IMG/VR virus record: IMGVR_UViG_3300025769_000388 | Location: 1-35,259 of that record | Length of the DNA stretch: 35,259 nucleotides | Reading direction: 5' to 3' (one strand) | Source: a virus | Shown here: positions 9,485 to 18,766 of the stretch, piece after piece | How the letters are laid out: each line of letters opens with the position of its first letter | Numbering within the stretch: position 1 is the stretch's first letter | Translations under genes and position numbers: made by a program | Notes under the pieces: generated by a model | Seen by the model: only the letters and a program-made list of their open reading frames with translations | What the model was told of the DNA's origin: nothing | Database searches by the model: none

Positions 9485-10255
9485 TTACTTAAGTTTTTTC
9501 TCTATTGATTTGTAAACTTCAGTTCCTTCATCTGTTTTAAACCATGCCGCAATTGCAGAATATGGGTTTTCATCAAATGGTACCGTCATAAGCTTTTTAT
9601 TTGTACCACCCCAAGTAAATGTTCTTTGGTCTTGTGATAACGAAATAATACCTGCTTCCGAGGCTTTAATTCCAAAGTTTCTTAACTGTACGTTATCATC
9701 ATTTACTAATTCTATAAACAACGAAGGGTTGTCTTTTGCAAATAACAATAAGTCTCTTTTAATTTCTTGACTAGTCATATTACTAACAGAAGAGCCTTGC
9801 TCAACTCGTAGTACAGCTTCAGCGTGGTCTATATCTAAGCCCTTCGCAAGTGTTAAAGCTTCAATTTCTAGTTCTAAATCAGCTAAATCATCTTTAGCTT
9901 CTGCTACCGGATCTAATTCTTGATATATAGAATTTTTTCCAGGATGATATAATGATAATAATTTTTGTAATCCTTGATCTGCTTTAGAAACAAATAAAAA
10001 TCCATCTCTAAAAACAATATGCCCTAAAGTAGAGCGCCCTTGTTGCTCATCCCTAAAAGGGCTTTTTTGGTTTGTAGCATATCTAAGTTCTCTTGAATAA
10101 CCTTGTTCTTCGTCAAAATACAATAAAGGTGTTCTACTGTGATGCCTAGATGCTAATGTAAATGTAATTGGTGTTTTATTCCCTAATAAAGAATAAGATC
10201 TGTCTTTAATCACCCAATTATCTTCAGGTGTTTTTGTTTTAGCTTTTGTTGCCAT
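9485..10255 (-). CDS. Conserved head-associated protein of unknown function
   Basis: A 256-residue protein directly downstream of the capsid gene. It contains an N-terminal segment (YSLLGNKTPITFTLASRHH, then a LLYFDEEQGYSRELRYATNQ stretch) and a middle acidic helix (residues about 118-150), then more helical sequence. There is no signal peptide or membrane segment. I recall similar proteins next to capsid genes in marine phages, always without a function. Position suggests a minor head or head-completion role. The gene is bracketed by two hairpins (10290-10314 upstream, 9450-9475 downstream), so it may be expressed at its own level. Confidence 0.6.
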   Translation of the reverse strand: MATKAKTKTPEDNWVIKDRSYSLLGNKTPITFTLASRHHSRTPLLYFDEEQGYSRELRYATNQKSPFRDEQQGRSTLGHIVFRDGFLFVSKADQGLQKLLSLYHPGKNSIYQELDPVAEAKDDLADLELEIEALTLAKGLDIDHAEAVLRVEQGSSVSNMTSQEIKRDLLLFAKDNPSLFIELVNDDNVQLRNFGIKASEAGIISLSQDQRTFTWGGTNKKLMTVPFDENPYSAIAAWFKTDEGTEVYKSIEKKLK

Positions 10256-10289
10256 GATATAATATAATAAAATTAATAAAGGTAAAACC

Positions 10290-10314
10290 TACCCCTGAAA
10301 ATACATCAGGGGTA
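10290..10314 (-). terminator. Hairpin downstream of capsid gene
   Basis: A perfect 9-bp stem, TACCCCTGA and TCAGGGGTA, with a 7-base loop lies 17 bases after the capsid stop codon. On the minus strand it is followed by GGTTTTACCTTTATTAATTT, a T-rich but not uniform tail. It is a good candidate for a (partial) intrinsic terminator or a 3' stabiliser of the capsid message. Confidence 0.65.
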
Positions 10315-10330
10315 AATCTTACATTAAGTA

Positions 10331-11803
10331 TTAAGCTACTTGAGAAGCAGTCTTAAATAGTACGAAGTTGTTAGCTCCTTGTACACACAAGCAACGCTCA
10401 GATAAGAAGTGTACATTCATTTCGTCAACATCAGAAGTGTAAACTCCACCTACAGATCCAGTGATCCAAGATTTCATTTTACGATCATCAGCTTCAGAAG
10501 CACGGTAACGTACGTGCAAGAATGGACGCTTAATGTTTTTACCAAGCTGCTGGTCATATACTGTAGAAGTTCCAGCTGGTACTAAAATACCATCAATATT
10601 TCCACCTAAACCACGAGTAGTCGCGTCGTTTAAGTATTTCCAGTCAGTTTTATAGAAGTCATAAGAACCACGACGGAAGCCACTAAATCCAAGATTTAAT
10701 GCCATATCCTCTTCGTTATTAAATACTCCATAAGAAGTACCGCCATTGTAGTGTGCATTAACAGCACCTAACATATCGTCAAAAGCCAATGCGGTAGCAC
10801 GGTTTAAGAATAACATGTTTTCTTCAATAGCACCTTGCTTATCTAAGTTCTTTAAGATTTCATCAAAATCAGCTAAAGCTCCACGAGCAGCTCCATCAGA
10901 GTTATCTAATGCATCTTCACCAGAGTTAAAGTTTTGATAGATATTTCCGCGACTTTCTACAGCAGAAAATAAACCTTCTGTACCTTTGTAGCTAGCACCA
11001 ATAGCTCCAGATCCAGAAGCAGCAAGCTCACCTTCAACCATTGACATTTCTAAGTAATCTTCAAAGCGTAAGCGTGTTTCATGCTCAGATTTCAAATACC
11101 ATAAATACCCAGAAGCACCGTTTTCAGTAGTTACTTCGACCCATCCAATTTGTGCAACATCAGATCCAGAAATATTGTATTTATCTTTAATGATAATTGG
11201 TGAGTTAGAAAACTGTTGGAATCCAGCATCAACTGATCCATCCATTCCAGCAGTACCTTTCTTAAATTCAGAACCATATACAAATACCTTAACAGATACA
11301 GCAGTTCCTGAAGTTAATCCAGCAGCTGTAAGAGTAGCACCACCATAAGCAAGCACAGTAAACGTGTTTGTAGTTACAGCAGACACAACACCCTTAACTA
11401 CTTTATCAGCAGTCCAAGTTACTCCGTCATTAGGATATGTTCCAGACTCAATAATAGCAACAGTTTGCCCTACGCGTACAGCGTGGTCGTTTTCAGTAAC
11501 AACGCCAGTAGTAGTGTTAGCAGCAGCACTGTCATAAGCAATGTGTAATCTTCCTTGCTCAGACCAAATGACTTGATCAGAAGCTGAAGGAATCTCAGCA
11601 CCAACCATACGTAAGAAAGAAGCTACAGAGCGATTTCCATAGCGCTCAACTTCTTTTTCGTATACGTCTGGTAAAAATTGTTTTGCAAAAGTTCCTCCTC
11701 CTGAGCTATCGTCAAAAGTTAGATAATTTGTTCCAAAAAGTGTTTTTGTTGGGGTAGGAGTTAATCCTGCTGGAAACGACCCACCCGTTGAAAATAATCC
11801 CAT
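10331..11803 (-). CDS. Major capsid protein
   Basis: A 490-residue protein with the features of an HK97-fold capsid protein of the crAss-like type. The N-terminal arm contains FLPDVYEKEVERYGNRSVAS and SFLRMVGAEIPSASDQVIWS. A beta-rich inserted region follows (about residues 95-185, Val/Thr/Gly-rich, with GQTVAIIESGTYPNDGV). The C-terminus has a conserved-looking NIKRPFLHVRYRASEADDRK segment and ends in an NNFVLFKTASQVA strand. Gene order portal, scaffold, capsid supports the call. Its codons look more G/C-ended and regular than those of neighbouring genes, which fits high expression. It starts 20 bases after the scaffold gene stop, with an A/T-only leader, and is followed by a hairpin. Confidence 0.85.
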   Translation of the reverse strand: MGLFSTGGSFPAGLTPTPTKTLFGTNYLTFDDSSGGGTFAKQFLPDVYEKEVERYGNRSVASFLRMVGAEIPSASDQVIWSEQGRLHIAYDSAAANTTTGVVTENDHAVRVGQTVAIIESGTYPNDGVTWTADKVVKGVVSAVTTNTFTVLAYGGATLTAAGLTSGTAVSVKVFVYGSEFKKGTAGMDGSVDAGFQQFSNSPIIIKDKYNISGSDVAQIGWVEVTTENGASGYLWYLKSEHETRLRFEDYLEMSMVEGELAASGSGAIGASYKGTEGLFSAVESRGNIYQNFNSGEDALDNSDGAARGALADFDEILKNLDKQGAIEENMLFLNRATALAFDDMLGAVNAHYNGGTSYGVFNNEEDMALNLGFSGFRRGSYDFYKTDWKYLNDATTRGLGGNIDGILVPAGTSTVYDQQLGKNIKRPFLHVRYRASEADDRKMKSWITGSVGGVYTSDVDEMNVHFLSERCLCVQGANNFVLFKTASQVA

Positions 11804-11822
11804 TTTATTTTAGGTTTAAAAG

Positions 11823-13052
11823 TTATTTTTTAATTTTAATTCTTAAGCGATCAACATCATCCCCGCTAATAGCTTTTACTTGCATACCAGATGTTGTTGT
11901 AACTTTTTCATGGGTTGAACGTGGATCCATATCAATATTTTTTGATTTGGCCATTTGCGTTTTTAACGCATCGGCACGCCCTTGCTCATAAAAATGATTA
12001 GCAACAGCATCAGCATTCATGGCTGTAAATAATGCTTTGTGGTAACCAGCAGCATCTGACATTTCATTATTTTCGTTGACAAACTTTTCAACTAATGAAT
12101 TAATATCAGCTTGTGATTCTTTTACATTGTTCACATCCTTAACCTTAAACCTATATTTGTTATCCCCTACTTTAAAATCAAAACCTTTGAAATTTTCGGA
12201 AAACAATTCATTTGTTTTTTGTTCAAATATAGATCTTTGTTGTTCAGCTATTTTAGTTCGTGAATCTTGATCTTGTTTATAATCGTTGTAAAACTCAACC
12301 GCTTCTCGTTGCTCAGGAGTTAACTTAGAACTTAACTTAAGATCTTCGTAGTATTTACCCTTAAGGTTATTAAGATTTGATTTAGCTTCAGCAATTGATT
12401 CTTTAAATGCTAATTTTTTGCGTCTTATATCACGCTCTTCATCCACTTCCTCATCATAAGAAAAGTTATCTTCAATTAAGAAGTCAACTTCGTCTGCTGA
12501 TAAATGTGGTTTTGTTTGTTGATAGTATTCGCGGAGTAATTCCATATCCGCCATACTTTCATAATCTTTATTAAGATTTACATAATCCTCAACTGTGCCC
12601 CCTGTTTCTTCCATAAACTGCACTAGCTTATCAATGTTTTCAGGCAGCTCACGCTCAGGCTCTTGATTATTATTTACGCTTTCAGATTCTTCTTTAAGCT
12701 TATTTGGAATATCTTTTATTTTATCGGCTAATGTCGCCTCACTTTCTACCTCTTCATCCGATACGAGCTCGAGCACTGTATCTTCTTCGTTATCGGGCCC
12801 ACTTTCTCCGGCAGGCTCCTCATCTGTTTGTTCGACGTTTTGTTCTTGTACTTCTCCGCTAGTTTTGGGTTCGTCGCGTACAGGAACCTCATCTGTGCTT
12901 TGCTTTTGAACGGCATCTTCTGTAAAGTTTCGTAAATCTAGTTTAATTGTTCCGTCTTCATCAACAGTTGTTGTTGGTGTAGACTCTTGCGTTTCAGGTG
13001 CAGCTTCTTGTACTTCTTGAACTACTTCCTGCTCTTGTGTTTCTTCTGACAT
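11823..13052 (-). CDS. Acidic scaffold-like head assembly protein
   Basis: A 409-residue, strongly acidic protein. Residues 1-135 are Glu/Gln/Thr-rich and low-complexity (MSEETQEQEVVQEVQEAAPE). The middle is helical with a likely coiled coil (EESIAEAKSNLNNLKGKYYE-like region, about 210-290). The C-terminal 60 residues are Lys/Arg-containing and end DDVDRLRIKIKK. Acidic, helical, placed between portal and capsid genes, and with a basic C-terminal end that could bind the capsid, it has the profile of a phage scaffolding protein. Sequence does not prove this; a prohead protease domain was not recognised. Confidence 0.65.
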   Translation of the reverse strand: MSEETQEQEVVQEVQEAAPETQESTPTTTVDEDGTIKLDLRNFTEDAVQKQSTDEVPVRDEPKTSGEVQEQNVEQTDEEPAGESGPDNEEDTVLELVSDEEVESEATLADKIKDIPNKLKEESESVNNNQEPERELPENIDKLVQFMEETGGTVEDYVNLNKDYESMADMELLREYYQQTKPHLSADEVDFLIEDNFSYDEEVDEERDIRRKKLAFKESIAEAKSNLNNLKGKYYEDLKLSSKLTPEQREAVEFYNDYKQDQDSRTKIAEQQRSIFEQKTNELFSENFKGFDFKVGDNKYRFKVKDVNNVKESQADINSLVEKFVNENNEMSDAAGYHKALFTAMNADAVANHFYEQGRADALKTQMAKSKNIDMDPRSTHEKVTTTSGMQVKAISGDDVDRLRIKIKK

Positions 13053-13084
13053 GATAAAATATTATAAAATTAAAACGGGTTTTA

Positions 13085-15508
13085 TTACCTAGGCTCAAAC
13101 ATTTCTAAATTAAATCCGCTACCCATGGTATCATTACCTGCAGATTCAAATGCTTGTTCACCTTTTCTATCTTTTCTTTGCTCTATTAATTGAGACTGTT
13201 GAGAAGCTTGTATACGTGTTCTTTCGTCTTTTCTATCTTCTTTATATTTTTCTTTATTTGTAAATGCCTCTGCCTCTTTGTCTTTAATAGCCATATTAAG
13301 ATCAAACTCATATTTCATAAGTTCTTTCTTAAGTTCTTTTTCGTTTTGCAGTTTTTGAATTTCAAGGTTAGCTTCTATTTGTGCTAGCTCTGCTTTTTGT
13401 TGAGTAATAGCTTGCTGCTTTTGAACATCTGCTTGTGCGGCTGCTTGCGCTGCTTGCGCATTGCTTTGGCTTTGCATTTGAATATTTTCCTGTTGAACTT
13501 GTCTGTCTTGCTGGAATTTTTTCTTGCGGCGTACCTTTAACAATTGATTAGCTAACTTGATATTCTTTATTTCTCTAATATCAATAGCGTCTTCTAAATA
13601 TATTTGATCTTTAGATAAAGCCGCTTGTATATTGTTTTCAAGCATTGCTTTTTCTTCATCATCTGGGGTAAGTTCAATAAATATACCAAAGTCATGCAGA
13701 TGCATGTTTTTAATATCATCTAATGTACCTACATTAAATCTTCCTATACTAGAAATGAATGCATCTCTAGTTGGGCTGTATTCTAATATATCCGATATAC
13801 GTAACGAAACCGCTTCCGCAGTTTTAGCTGTAAGGTATAAACCAGATTGCAGTATATGGCGCGTTGCTGTATTAGAGTTTGCTGCTGCTAATTTTTGAAC
13901 GCCTACTAACGCATATTGTTCAGGAGTGCTGCCATCACGTGCTTCGTTTAACCCCGTAACGTCGCGAATCATTTGTAAGTAATAATTATAAGTGTTAATT
14001 AAAGAACTTATTTTATTATTACCCCCATTAGATGTTAGCTCTTGAATAGGCACTTTACCTGGGTTCATATCCCCGTCAACAGTCAATGATCTACCAATAA
14101 CAGAACCCGTTTGGAAGAACATATTTAATGCTTCTTGCGGATTGTAGTTAGTACCGTTACCTAAATCTATTTCAGCTAAGCCGTCCGCATCAAGATAAAC
14201 ACCATCCGGTATCATTCTTGACATGACCTGCTGAAGTTTTAAATGCGTTAGCTGAATCATATCAGCAAAACTTGTGATTCTGCTTACTAATGATTCTATT
14301 CTGCCTTTGTATATTCTAGGAGCAACAACATTATAATTCATCATTACTTTAGTTGTGTCAGCTTTTGGTCTTACCATATTTTTAGCTAACTCCCATTTAA
14401 GCATTTGCTGCGTGCCTAATACAAACGCGCCATCATAAACTACTTCAACTGATCGGCTTACTTTTTCAAAAAGAGATCTTGGATCTTTTGGCGGATTGAA
14501 TTGATCTGTTTTTTCAATCGCTTTTGAAGCGCCTGTAGCTGTTGTTTTAATTTTGTAAACTTCATTATTATAAGTTTTGTAATTAAAATAAAGAACTTGA
14601 ATTGTGTTAGCATCTAACACTGAATCTTCGTTAATATATCTATTATGAGACGCTGCAGTCTGCACGCCTTGCTTTGTAATTTTTTCTAATTCCTCATCCG
14701 TTAAATCTGGGAATTGTTTCTTAAGTTCGTTTATAGTTACACTTTTAACTTCTCCTACATAATATATATCATCAAAATATGGTGAATAAGTATAAGAATA
14801 AACTAAATCAGCTGGATCCACATATTCAACTTTAATACCTTCAGACTTATTAAAGTGATTTTTTAAAGCGGCTATACCAAGAACAGTTAAATCATAATTA
14901 ACACGCCTTTTTGTTAATTCGTAATTATTCTGATTTAATATAGAATTTATAGCTTGCTCTTCTGCAATTTCAATAGCTTGTTTATACTCAAGTTGCATAT
15001 GTAATGCTAACTCATTTTCGTCTTCTGGCAACTTATCTCTATCGGTGCTATACACGTTTATACCGAGCTGCTCTTGTATTGCATCATTTAATTCGCGCGT
15101 TTGCATATCGCGAGTAATACTTTCAACGTATTCAGAACGTTGTTTTACAGATGACGGATCTTGTGAAAATGCTTTAATATCAAAAGCTCTGTCAGACATA
15201 CCATTTACAACTATATCTACAAACTTAGGTATAATCGGGACAGGTTTCCAGTCTAAATTTAAATATGATAAATCACCGTTAATAGATAATTCATCTTTAT
15301 ATTTCTTAACAGACTGTTCTCCTCTTGCATATAATCTTAATCTATGAAATTCATCTCTATTAGAATAAAATCTTGTTGCTCCGGAATCTCTTTTAAACCA
15401 CTCATGCTCAATAGCGCGGGCTATTTTTAATCCGTACTCTGAGCTAGCCTTTTCTTCATCTGAAGCAATTTGACTCGGGAAAGAAGACTTTAATATTGTT
15501 TCCGCCAT
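13085..15508 (-). CDS. Portal protein
   Basis: An 807-residue protein downstream of TerL, the usual place and size for crAss-like portals. The N-terminal part contains EFHRLRLYARGEQSVKKYKD and DWKPVPIIPKFVDIVVNGMS, a portal-type wing/clip region. The middle carries LTVLGIAALKNHF and VEYVDPADLVYSYTYSPYFD. A loop near residue 525 reads MIRDVTGLNEARDGSTPEQY, a pattern common in portals of this group. From about residue 660 the protein is a long Gln/Ala/Glu/Lys coiled coil and basic tail, likely the barrel or an internal extension. It forms the dodecameric DNA gate at one capsid vertex. It starts one base after the TerL stop. Confidence 0.85.
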   Translation of the reverse strand: MAETILKSSFPSQIASDEEKASSEYGLKIARAIEHEWFKRDSGATRFYSNRDEFHRLRLYARGEQSVKKYKDELSINGDLSYLNLDWKPVPIIPKFVDIVVNGMSDRAFDIKAFSQDPSSVKQRSEYVESITRDMQTRELNDAIQEQLGINVYSTDRDKLPEDENELALHMQLEYKQAIEIAEEQAINSILNQNNYELTKRRVNYDLTVLGIAALKNHFNKSEGIKVEYVDPADLVYSYTYSPYFDDIYYVGEVKSVTINELKKQFPDLTDEELEKITKQGVQTAASHNRYINEDSVLDANTIQVLYFNYKTYNNEVYKIKTTATGASKAIEKTDQFNPPKDPRSLFEKVSRSVEVVYDGAFVLGTQQMLKWELAKNMVRPKADTTKVMMNYNVVAPRIYKGRIESLVSRITSFADMIQLTHLKLQQVMSRMIPDGVYLDADGLAEIDLGNGTNYNPQEALNMFFQTGSVIGRSLTVDGDMNPGKVPIQELTSNGGNNKISSLINTYNYYLQMIRDVTGLNEARDGSTPEQYALVGVQKLAAANSNTATRHILQSGLYLTAKTAEAVSLRISDILEYSPTRDAFISSIGRFNVGTLDDIKNMHLHDFGIFIELTPDDEEKAMLENNIQAALSKDQIYLEDAIDIREIKNIKLANQLLKVRRKKKFQQDRQVQQENIQMQSQSNAQAAQAAAQADVQKQQAITQQKAELAQIEANLEIQKLQNEKELKKELMKYEFDLNMAIKDKEAEAFTNKEKYKEDRKDERTRIQASQQSQLIEQRKDRKGEQAFESAGNDTMGSGFNLEMFEPR

Positions 15509-15509
15509 G

Positions 15510-17714
15510 CTATTTTATTATTGTTGAATGCGATCCTTTATTGTTATATCTTGAAATTTTTATATTCAATGGTTGTCTTTCTGATTTTGGCTTTGGGTGA
15601 TATAAATGTCTATTACATGCCATTATAGCCAACCCTGAACTTATTGCCGCATCATATTTAGTTCTTTTATTTATATCAAACTTGGCCCAGTCGTTTAATG
15701 TTCTATTAAAATATATATTACCGCCACCTTCTTCTGTTATGCCTACATGATTATTAATGTAAGTTTCTATAGCTGCGGCATGAGCTTGTTTTATATCTTC
15801 AGATGTATTTGGTATGCCACCAATTTCTCTTTCTGTTACAGATAATTTATTCCAAACTTTGTCTGGTCTGTTCATTGAAAATCCTCTATATCCTCTACGT
15901 CTAATGTGATACAGTAACCGTGGTTTGTTATTCTCTGCCAAAAGTGGCATACCGTAGTAGACCAAAGCCATGAGAACATCTTCAAAAAACATTTCAGCAG
16001 TTTGTGGGCGTGCAACATATTCTAAAAAAAATGTGTTAGCAGGAGAATCCTCCATGCTAAATTTAGTTAATCCGTGTAAAGCGCCCTTAGAACCTTGTCC
16101 GTCTGTTGTTCCTGAAATATCGTACGAGTCACAACCAAAAGCTCCCATATGTTCATTACCAGGATATTTGACGCCATTCTTAAGTATTACGTTGTTTTCT
16201 AAGTTCTTAGAAGGAGTCCAGGATACGTAAAATCTTCCATTTGTATTTGGTGTAAAAATTACTTTTGAATCTTTAATACCATTTTCCCATGAAAACGACC
16301 CTCTTGTGATATACCCTTTTCTCGCAAGATCTTCGTTGTAATCTATTTGCTCGTATATTTTTGTTAAATTAAATATACTATTTTTTGCTTCGTCACGAAA
16401 CGCATGCTCTTCTGTTCTTGGAAATTGTCTATAATATTCATTTAAGGCGTCACTATCGTGCTTTAGCCCCTCAACTTCATTTTCCCAAAAATCTATAACA
16501 CCTGTTTCAATATCTGTTCCGTCATTTCCTTTGACCGGTATTCCTGGCGTAGAAAATACAGGGTATCCATAAGAATCAATGAATCCTTCGTAGTTCCATT
16601 CCATAGGTATGAACAAACTATATAATCCTGAACTAGTCTGCCCGTTGCGGTTTCTTTTAGTAACGTCGGAGTCATTATATAATTTTTTAAAATTATTTCC
16701 GCCTTTATCCAAAGCATTAGACGTTGATCCCATCATGCACTTGCCTATAACTTTACTACCTAATCGCAATGTAGTTTTAGTTACACGCCAGTTATTTAAT
16801 ATATTGTCGGGTCGTTCCCATTTACCGCTTTCATCATGCACTAACAGATTTAACTTTTCCCCGTCATATGAATTATCACCTGTATTTTTCCAATCTATTG
16901 TTGTATCAAGTCCTTCAAGTTCTGTTTCTTTAGAGGTTTGAACAATTGATTTTTTGGTGAGCTTGGAAGCTGGTACTCTGTACGCGAGCTCGGTTTTAGG
17001 CCTATCCATTCCATCCTGTATTGGTTTGAAAAAGAATGGGTAGTTGAGTGATATTGGTACAACCTTGTCCGTGAACATCTTTTTAGCATCGGCACCAGAT
17101 TTGGACAATATTCCGAACCGTGCATCTTTTGTAATTGTTGCCAAATTGACTGATTCTGCTGAAGACATAAAACTAAATCCGGAGCGGCGGTTTTTAAGAT
17201 AACACATTCCGTAAGACCTATAGTCTGCTTTACACGCTTCCCAGAAGATAAAGAAAATTCTGTTAGCTTCCCTGAAGTCTGGCTTCCCAACATCAATCTT
17301 GGTCCACTGCAAGTACATATAGTGAGTACCAGTAATATAAGTAGGTGTATTTTTATTATAAAACCAATGACCTTCTTCGCGTCTGGTAAATTCTCTATCA
17401 ATATATGCATACCATTTATTTTTAAAAGCGTCAGGGTATGTTTCCCAATCAAACCTAGTTTTTATTTTTTTAAGTTCGTTGGGGTATTCATGAGGCGTCC
17501 ACCTACCGTTATTTTCAATTTCTTTTGGAGCCACTGGCAAAGCTATCTTTAAATTTTGTATTTCTACAATTTCACCAATTTTTCCACTTTTACTAATTAC
17601 AACAACGTCGTAGTCTTTATTATACCCGTACTCCCATTTGTTTAACTTATTAAATCGTTTAATTGTGTTTAAACGTATGGGGCTTATAGATTTAATTAAA
17701 TTTTGTTCGTACAT
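15510..17714 (-). CDS. terL: Terminase large subunit
   Basis: A 734-residue packaging motor with an N-terminal ATPase and a C-terminal nuclease. A degenerate Walker A-like segment, KNRRSGFSFMSSAES, lies at about residues 174-188. Walker B plus catalytic Glu is LNLLVHDESGKW at about 288-299 (D294, E295). The RNase H-like nuclease shows GAFGCDSYDISGT near residue 525 and a late DAAISSGLAIMACNRHLY near 695, supplying acidic metal ligands. The aberrant Walker A without a GKT/S matches the crAss-like and related marine phage TerL type. The start ATG overlaps the stop of the upstream small gene by one base (TAATG), which suggests translational coupling. Confidence 0.88.
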   Translation of the reverse strand: MYEQNLIKSISPIRLNTIKRFNKLNKWEYGYNKDYDVVVISKSGKIGEIVEIQNLKIALPVAPKEIENNGRWTPHEYPNELKKIKTRFDWETYPDAFKNKWYAYIDREFTRREEGHWFYNKNTPTYITGTHYMYLQWTKIDVGKPDFREANRIFFIFWEACKADYRSYGMCYLKNRRSGFSFMSSAESVNLATITKDARFGILSKSGADAKKMFTDKVVPISLNYPFFFKPIQDGMDRPKTELAYRVPASKLTKKSIVQTSKETELEGLDTTIDWKNTGDNSYDGEKLNLLVHDESGKWERPDNILNNWRVTKTTLRLGSKVIGKCMMGSTSNALDKGGNNFKKLYNDSDVTKRNRNGQTSSGLYSLFIPMEWNYEGFIDSYGYPVFSTPGIPVKGNDGTDIETGVIDFWENEVEGLKHDSDALNEYYRQFPRTEEHAFRDEAKNSIFNLTKIYEQIDYNEDLARKGYITRGSFSWENGIKDSKVIFTPNTNGRFYVSWTPSKNLENNVILKNGVKYPGNEHMGAFGCDSYDISGTTDGQGSKGALHGLTKFSMEDSPANTFFLEYVARPQTAEMFFEDVLMALVYYGMPLLAENNKPRLLYHIRRRGYRGFSMNRPDKVWNKLSVTEREIGGIPNTSEDIKQAHAAAIETYINNHVGITEEGGGNIYFNRTLNDWAKFDINKRTKYDAAISSGLAIMACNRHLYHPKPKSERQPLNIKISRYNNKGSHSTIIK

Positions 17715-17989
17715 TATTTAGATCTACCTTCTGCAAAGCCTTTAAAGGATTGTGTAGATCCTTTTTCAGATGCCTCTAGCATATTCTTTTCGGTTTCAAC
17801 TCTTGTTAATATTTCAAAAGCGTCAAATATTGCTAATTTTTTTGTTGCGGCCGCATTTTTTAGTCTATCTGCAGCTAAATCTTCTTCAGGATCGCCAATA
17901 ATTATTTTTTCTTCGGCAACTCTTATAAGCTCATCAACCGCTTTATACCCAGCTTGGATTATATTCTGCTTCAGTTCCTTGTCTTTCAT
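17714..17989 (-). CDS. Candidate terminase small subunit
   Basis: A 91-residue, mostly helical protein directly upstream of and coupled to terL. It contains ELKQNIIQAGYKAVDELIRV and LAADRLKNAAATKKLAIFDA, followed by another helix and a Gly/Ser/Arg tail ending GFAEGRSK. Small terminases are short helical DNA-binding proteins encoded beside terL, so the call rests on position, size and helicity; there is no diagnostic motif. Its start overlaps the 3' end of the upstream gene by 47 bases. Confidence 0.55.
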   Translation of the reverse strand: MKDKELKQNIIQAGYKAVDELIRVAEEKIIIGDPEEDLAADRLKNAAATKKLAIFDAFEILTRVETEKNMLEASEKGSTQSFKGFAEGRSK

Positions 17990-18536
17990 ATTTTATTGCT
18001 ATAGAATTTAAAGGGACTCTATATAATCTTTCGTCTTCAATAACGAACTCATACTCGCTGTTTGGAGTAAAACCTACTATATCATTATCAGTTAGATTAA
18101 AGCTTCTTAAATCAGCCCCTAGGTGCTTTAAAACGCCTATATGCTCTTTTTCTTTTGTATTTAAAAAGCTATCGTCTTGTTTTAGAGGTTTTACAAAGCA
18201 ATAACCTTCAGGTGCAAACCACTTGTTATTACGTTTGTATAAAAATATTTGATCTTCATAACACATAAAGAGATTATTTTGAAAATAGCTACTACTATTT
18301 CTTTCTTCTCCTCTCACATCAAAATATCTTCTAAATACATTATGATGCGCAATAATTATATCGTCTTTTTTAAAAATCGGATTATTTATTGGTGTTTCTA
18401 TTATTTTAGCTTGTCTATTTACAAACTTATGATCTTCTATTTGAGTATTTAAAATTAAATTAGAGTCACCTATTTTTTTATTATTTGTATACCTTCCATC
18501 TAAAGGCTCTATTAAATAGGCGTGTAAATGTTTCAT
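17943..18536 (-). CDS. Putative tandem GroES-like fold protein
   Basis: A 197-residue protein that I read as two halves with GroES-like character. Half one has NRQAKIIETPI, then FKKDDIIIAHHNVFRRYFD, then EDQIFLYKRN and YCFVKPL. Half two has HIGVLKHLG, then LTDNDIVGFTPNSEYEFVIE and RLYRVPLNSIAIKYE. Each repeats the co-chaperonin order 'G-x-V-x-x-x-G, D-x-I/V, aromatic strand, final D/S-x-I-A-I'. The second half is the closer match to the C-terminal part of GroES. No membrane segments. It precedes the terminase genes and starts at the stop of the 76-residue gene upstream. The fold call is inference; it could equally be an unrelated beta-barrel protein. Confidence 0.55.
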   Translation of the reverse strand: MKHLHAYLIEPLDGRYTNNKKIGDSNLILNTQIEDHKFVNRQAKIIETPINNPIFKKDDIIIAHHNVFRRYFDVRGEERNSSSYFQNNLFMCYEDQIFLYKRNNKWFAPEGYCFVKPLKQDDSFLNTKEKEHIGVLKHLGADLRSFNLTDNDIVGFTPNSEYEFVIEDERLYRVPLNSIAIKYERQGTEAEYNPSWV

Positions 18537-18766
18537 TAATATTCTAAATTGTATTCTACTGCGATAGCCATATTTTTATTGAAAGTTTTCCAAGGTAAAA
18601 CCTCATCATTTTTTTCAATAAATATATTATAGCTTTCATCTTCTTCTAAAATTTCAACTATTCTATGGCCACCAAATACTTCTTGACCTGTAGAATAGTG
18701 CATTGCATCATTTTTATAATCTCTGCCAATGCTAATCTTCCGTATTAGATTCATTTTGATTTTCAT
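18536..18766 (-). CDS. Small conserved-looking phage protein, unknown function
   Basis: A 76-residue protein with an N-terminal basic strand and the segment DYKNDAMHYSTGQEVFGGHR, then an acidic turn, then DEVLPWKTFNKNMAIAVEYN. The compact beta character and the phrase 'Gly-Gln-Glu ... Trp-Lys' recall small proteins of unknown role I associate with marine phages. The start at 18766 overlaps the 3' end of the 52-codon gene upstream by 35 bases in another frame; an internal ATG at 18754 is an alternative. It ends at the start of the GroES-like gene. Confidence 0.65.
   Translation of the reverse strand: MKIKMNLIRKISIGRDYKNDAMHYSTGQEVFGGHRIVEILEEDESYNIFIEKNDEVLPWKTFNKNMAIAVEYNLEY

Noticed and set aside
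15510-17714. Overlapping long frames inside terL on both strands (e.g. 16895-17452 minus, 16609-16941 plus)
   Set aside because: They lie wholly inside the strongly recognisable TerL frame, lack plausible leaders and have low-complexity, Cys/Ser/Phe-rich translations typical of shadow frames.
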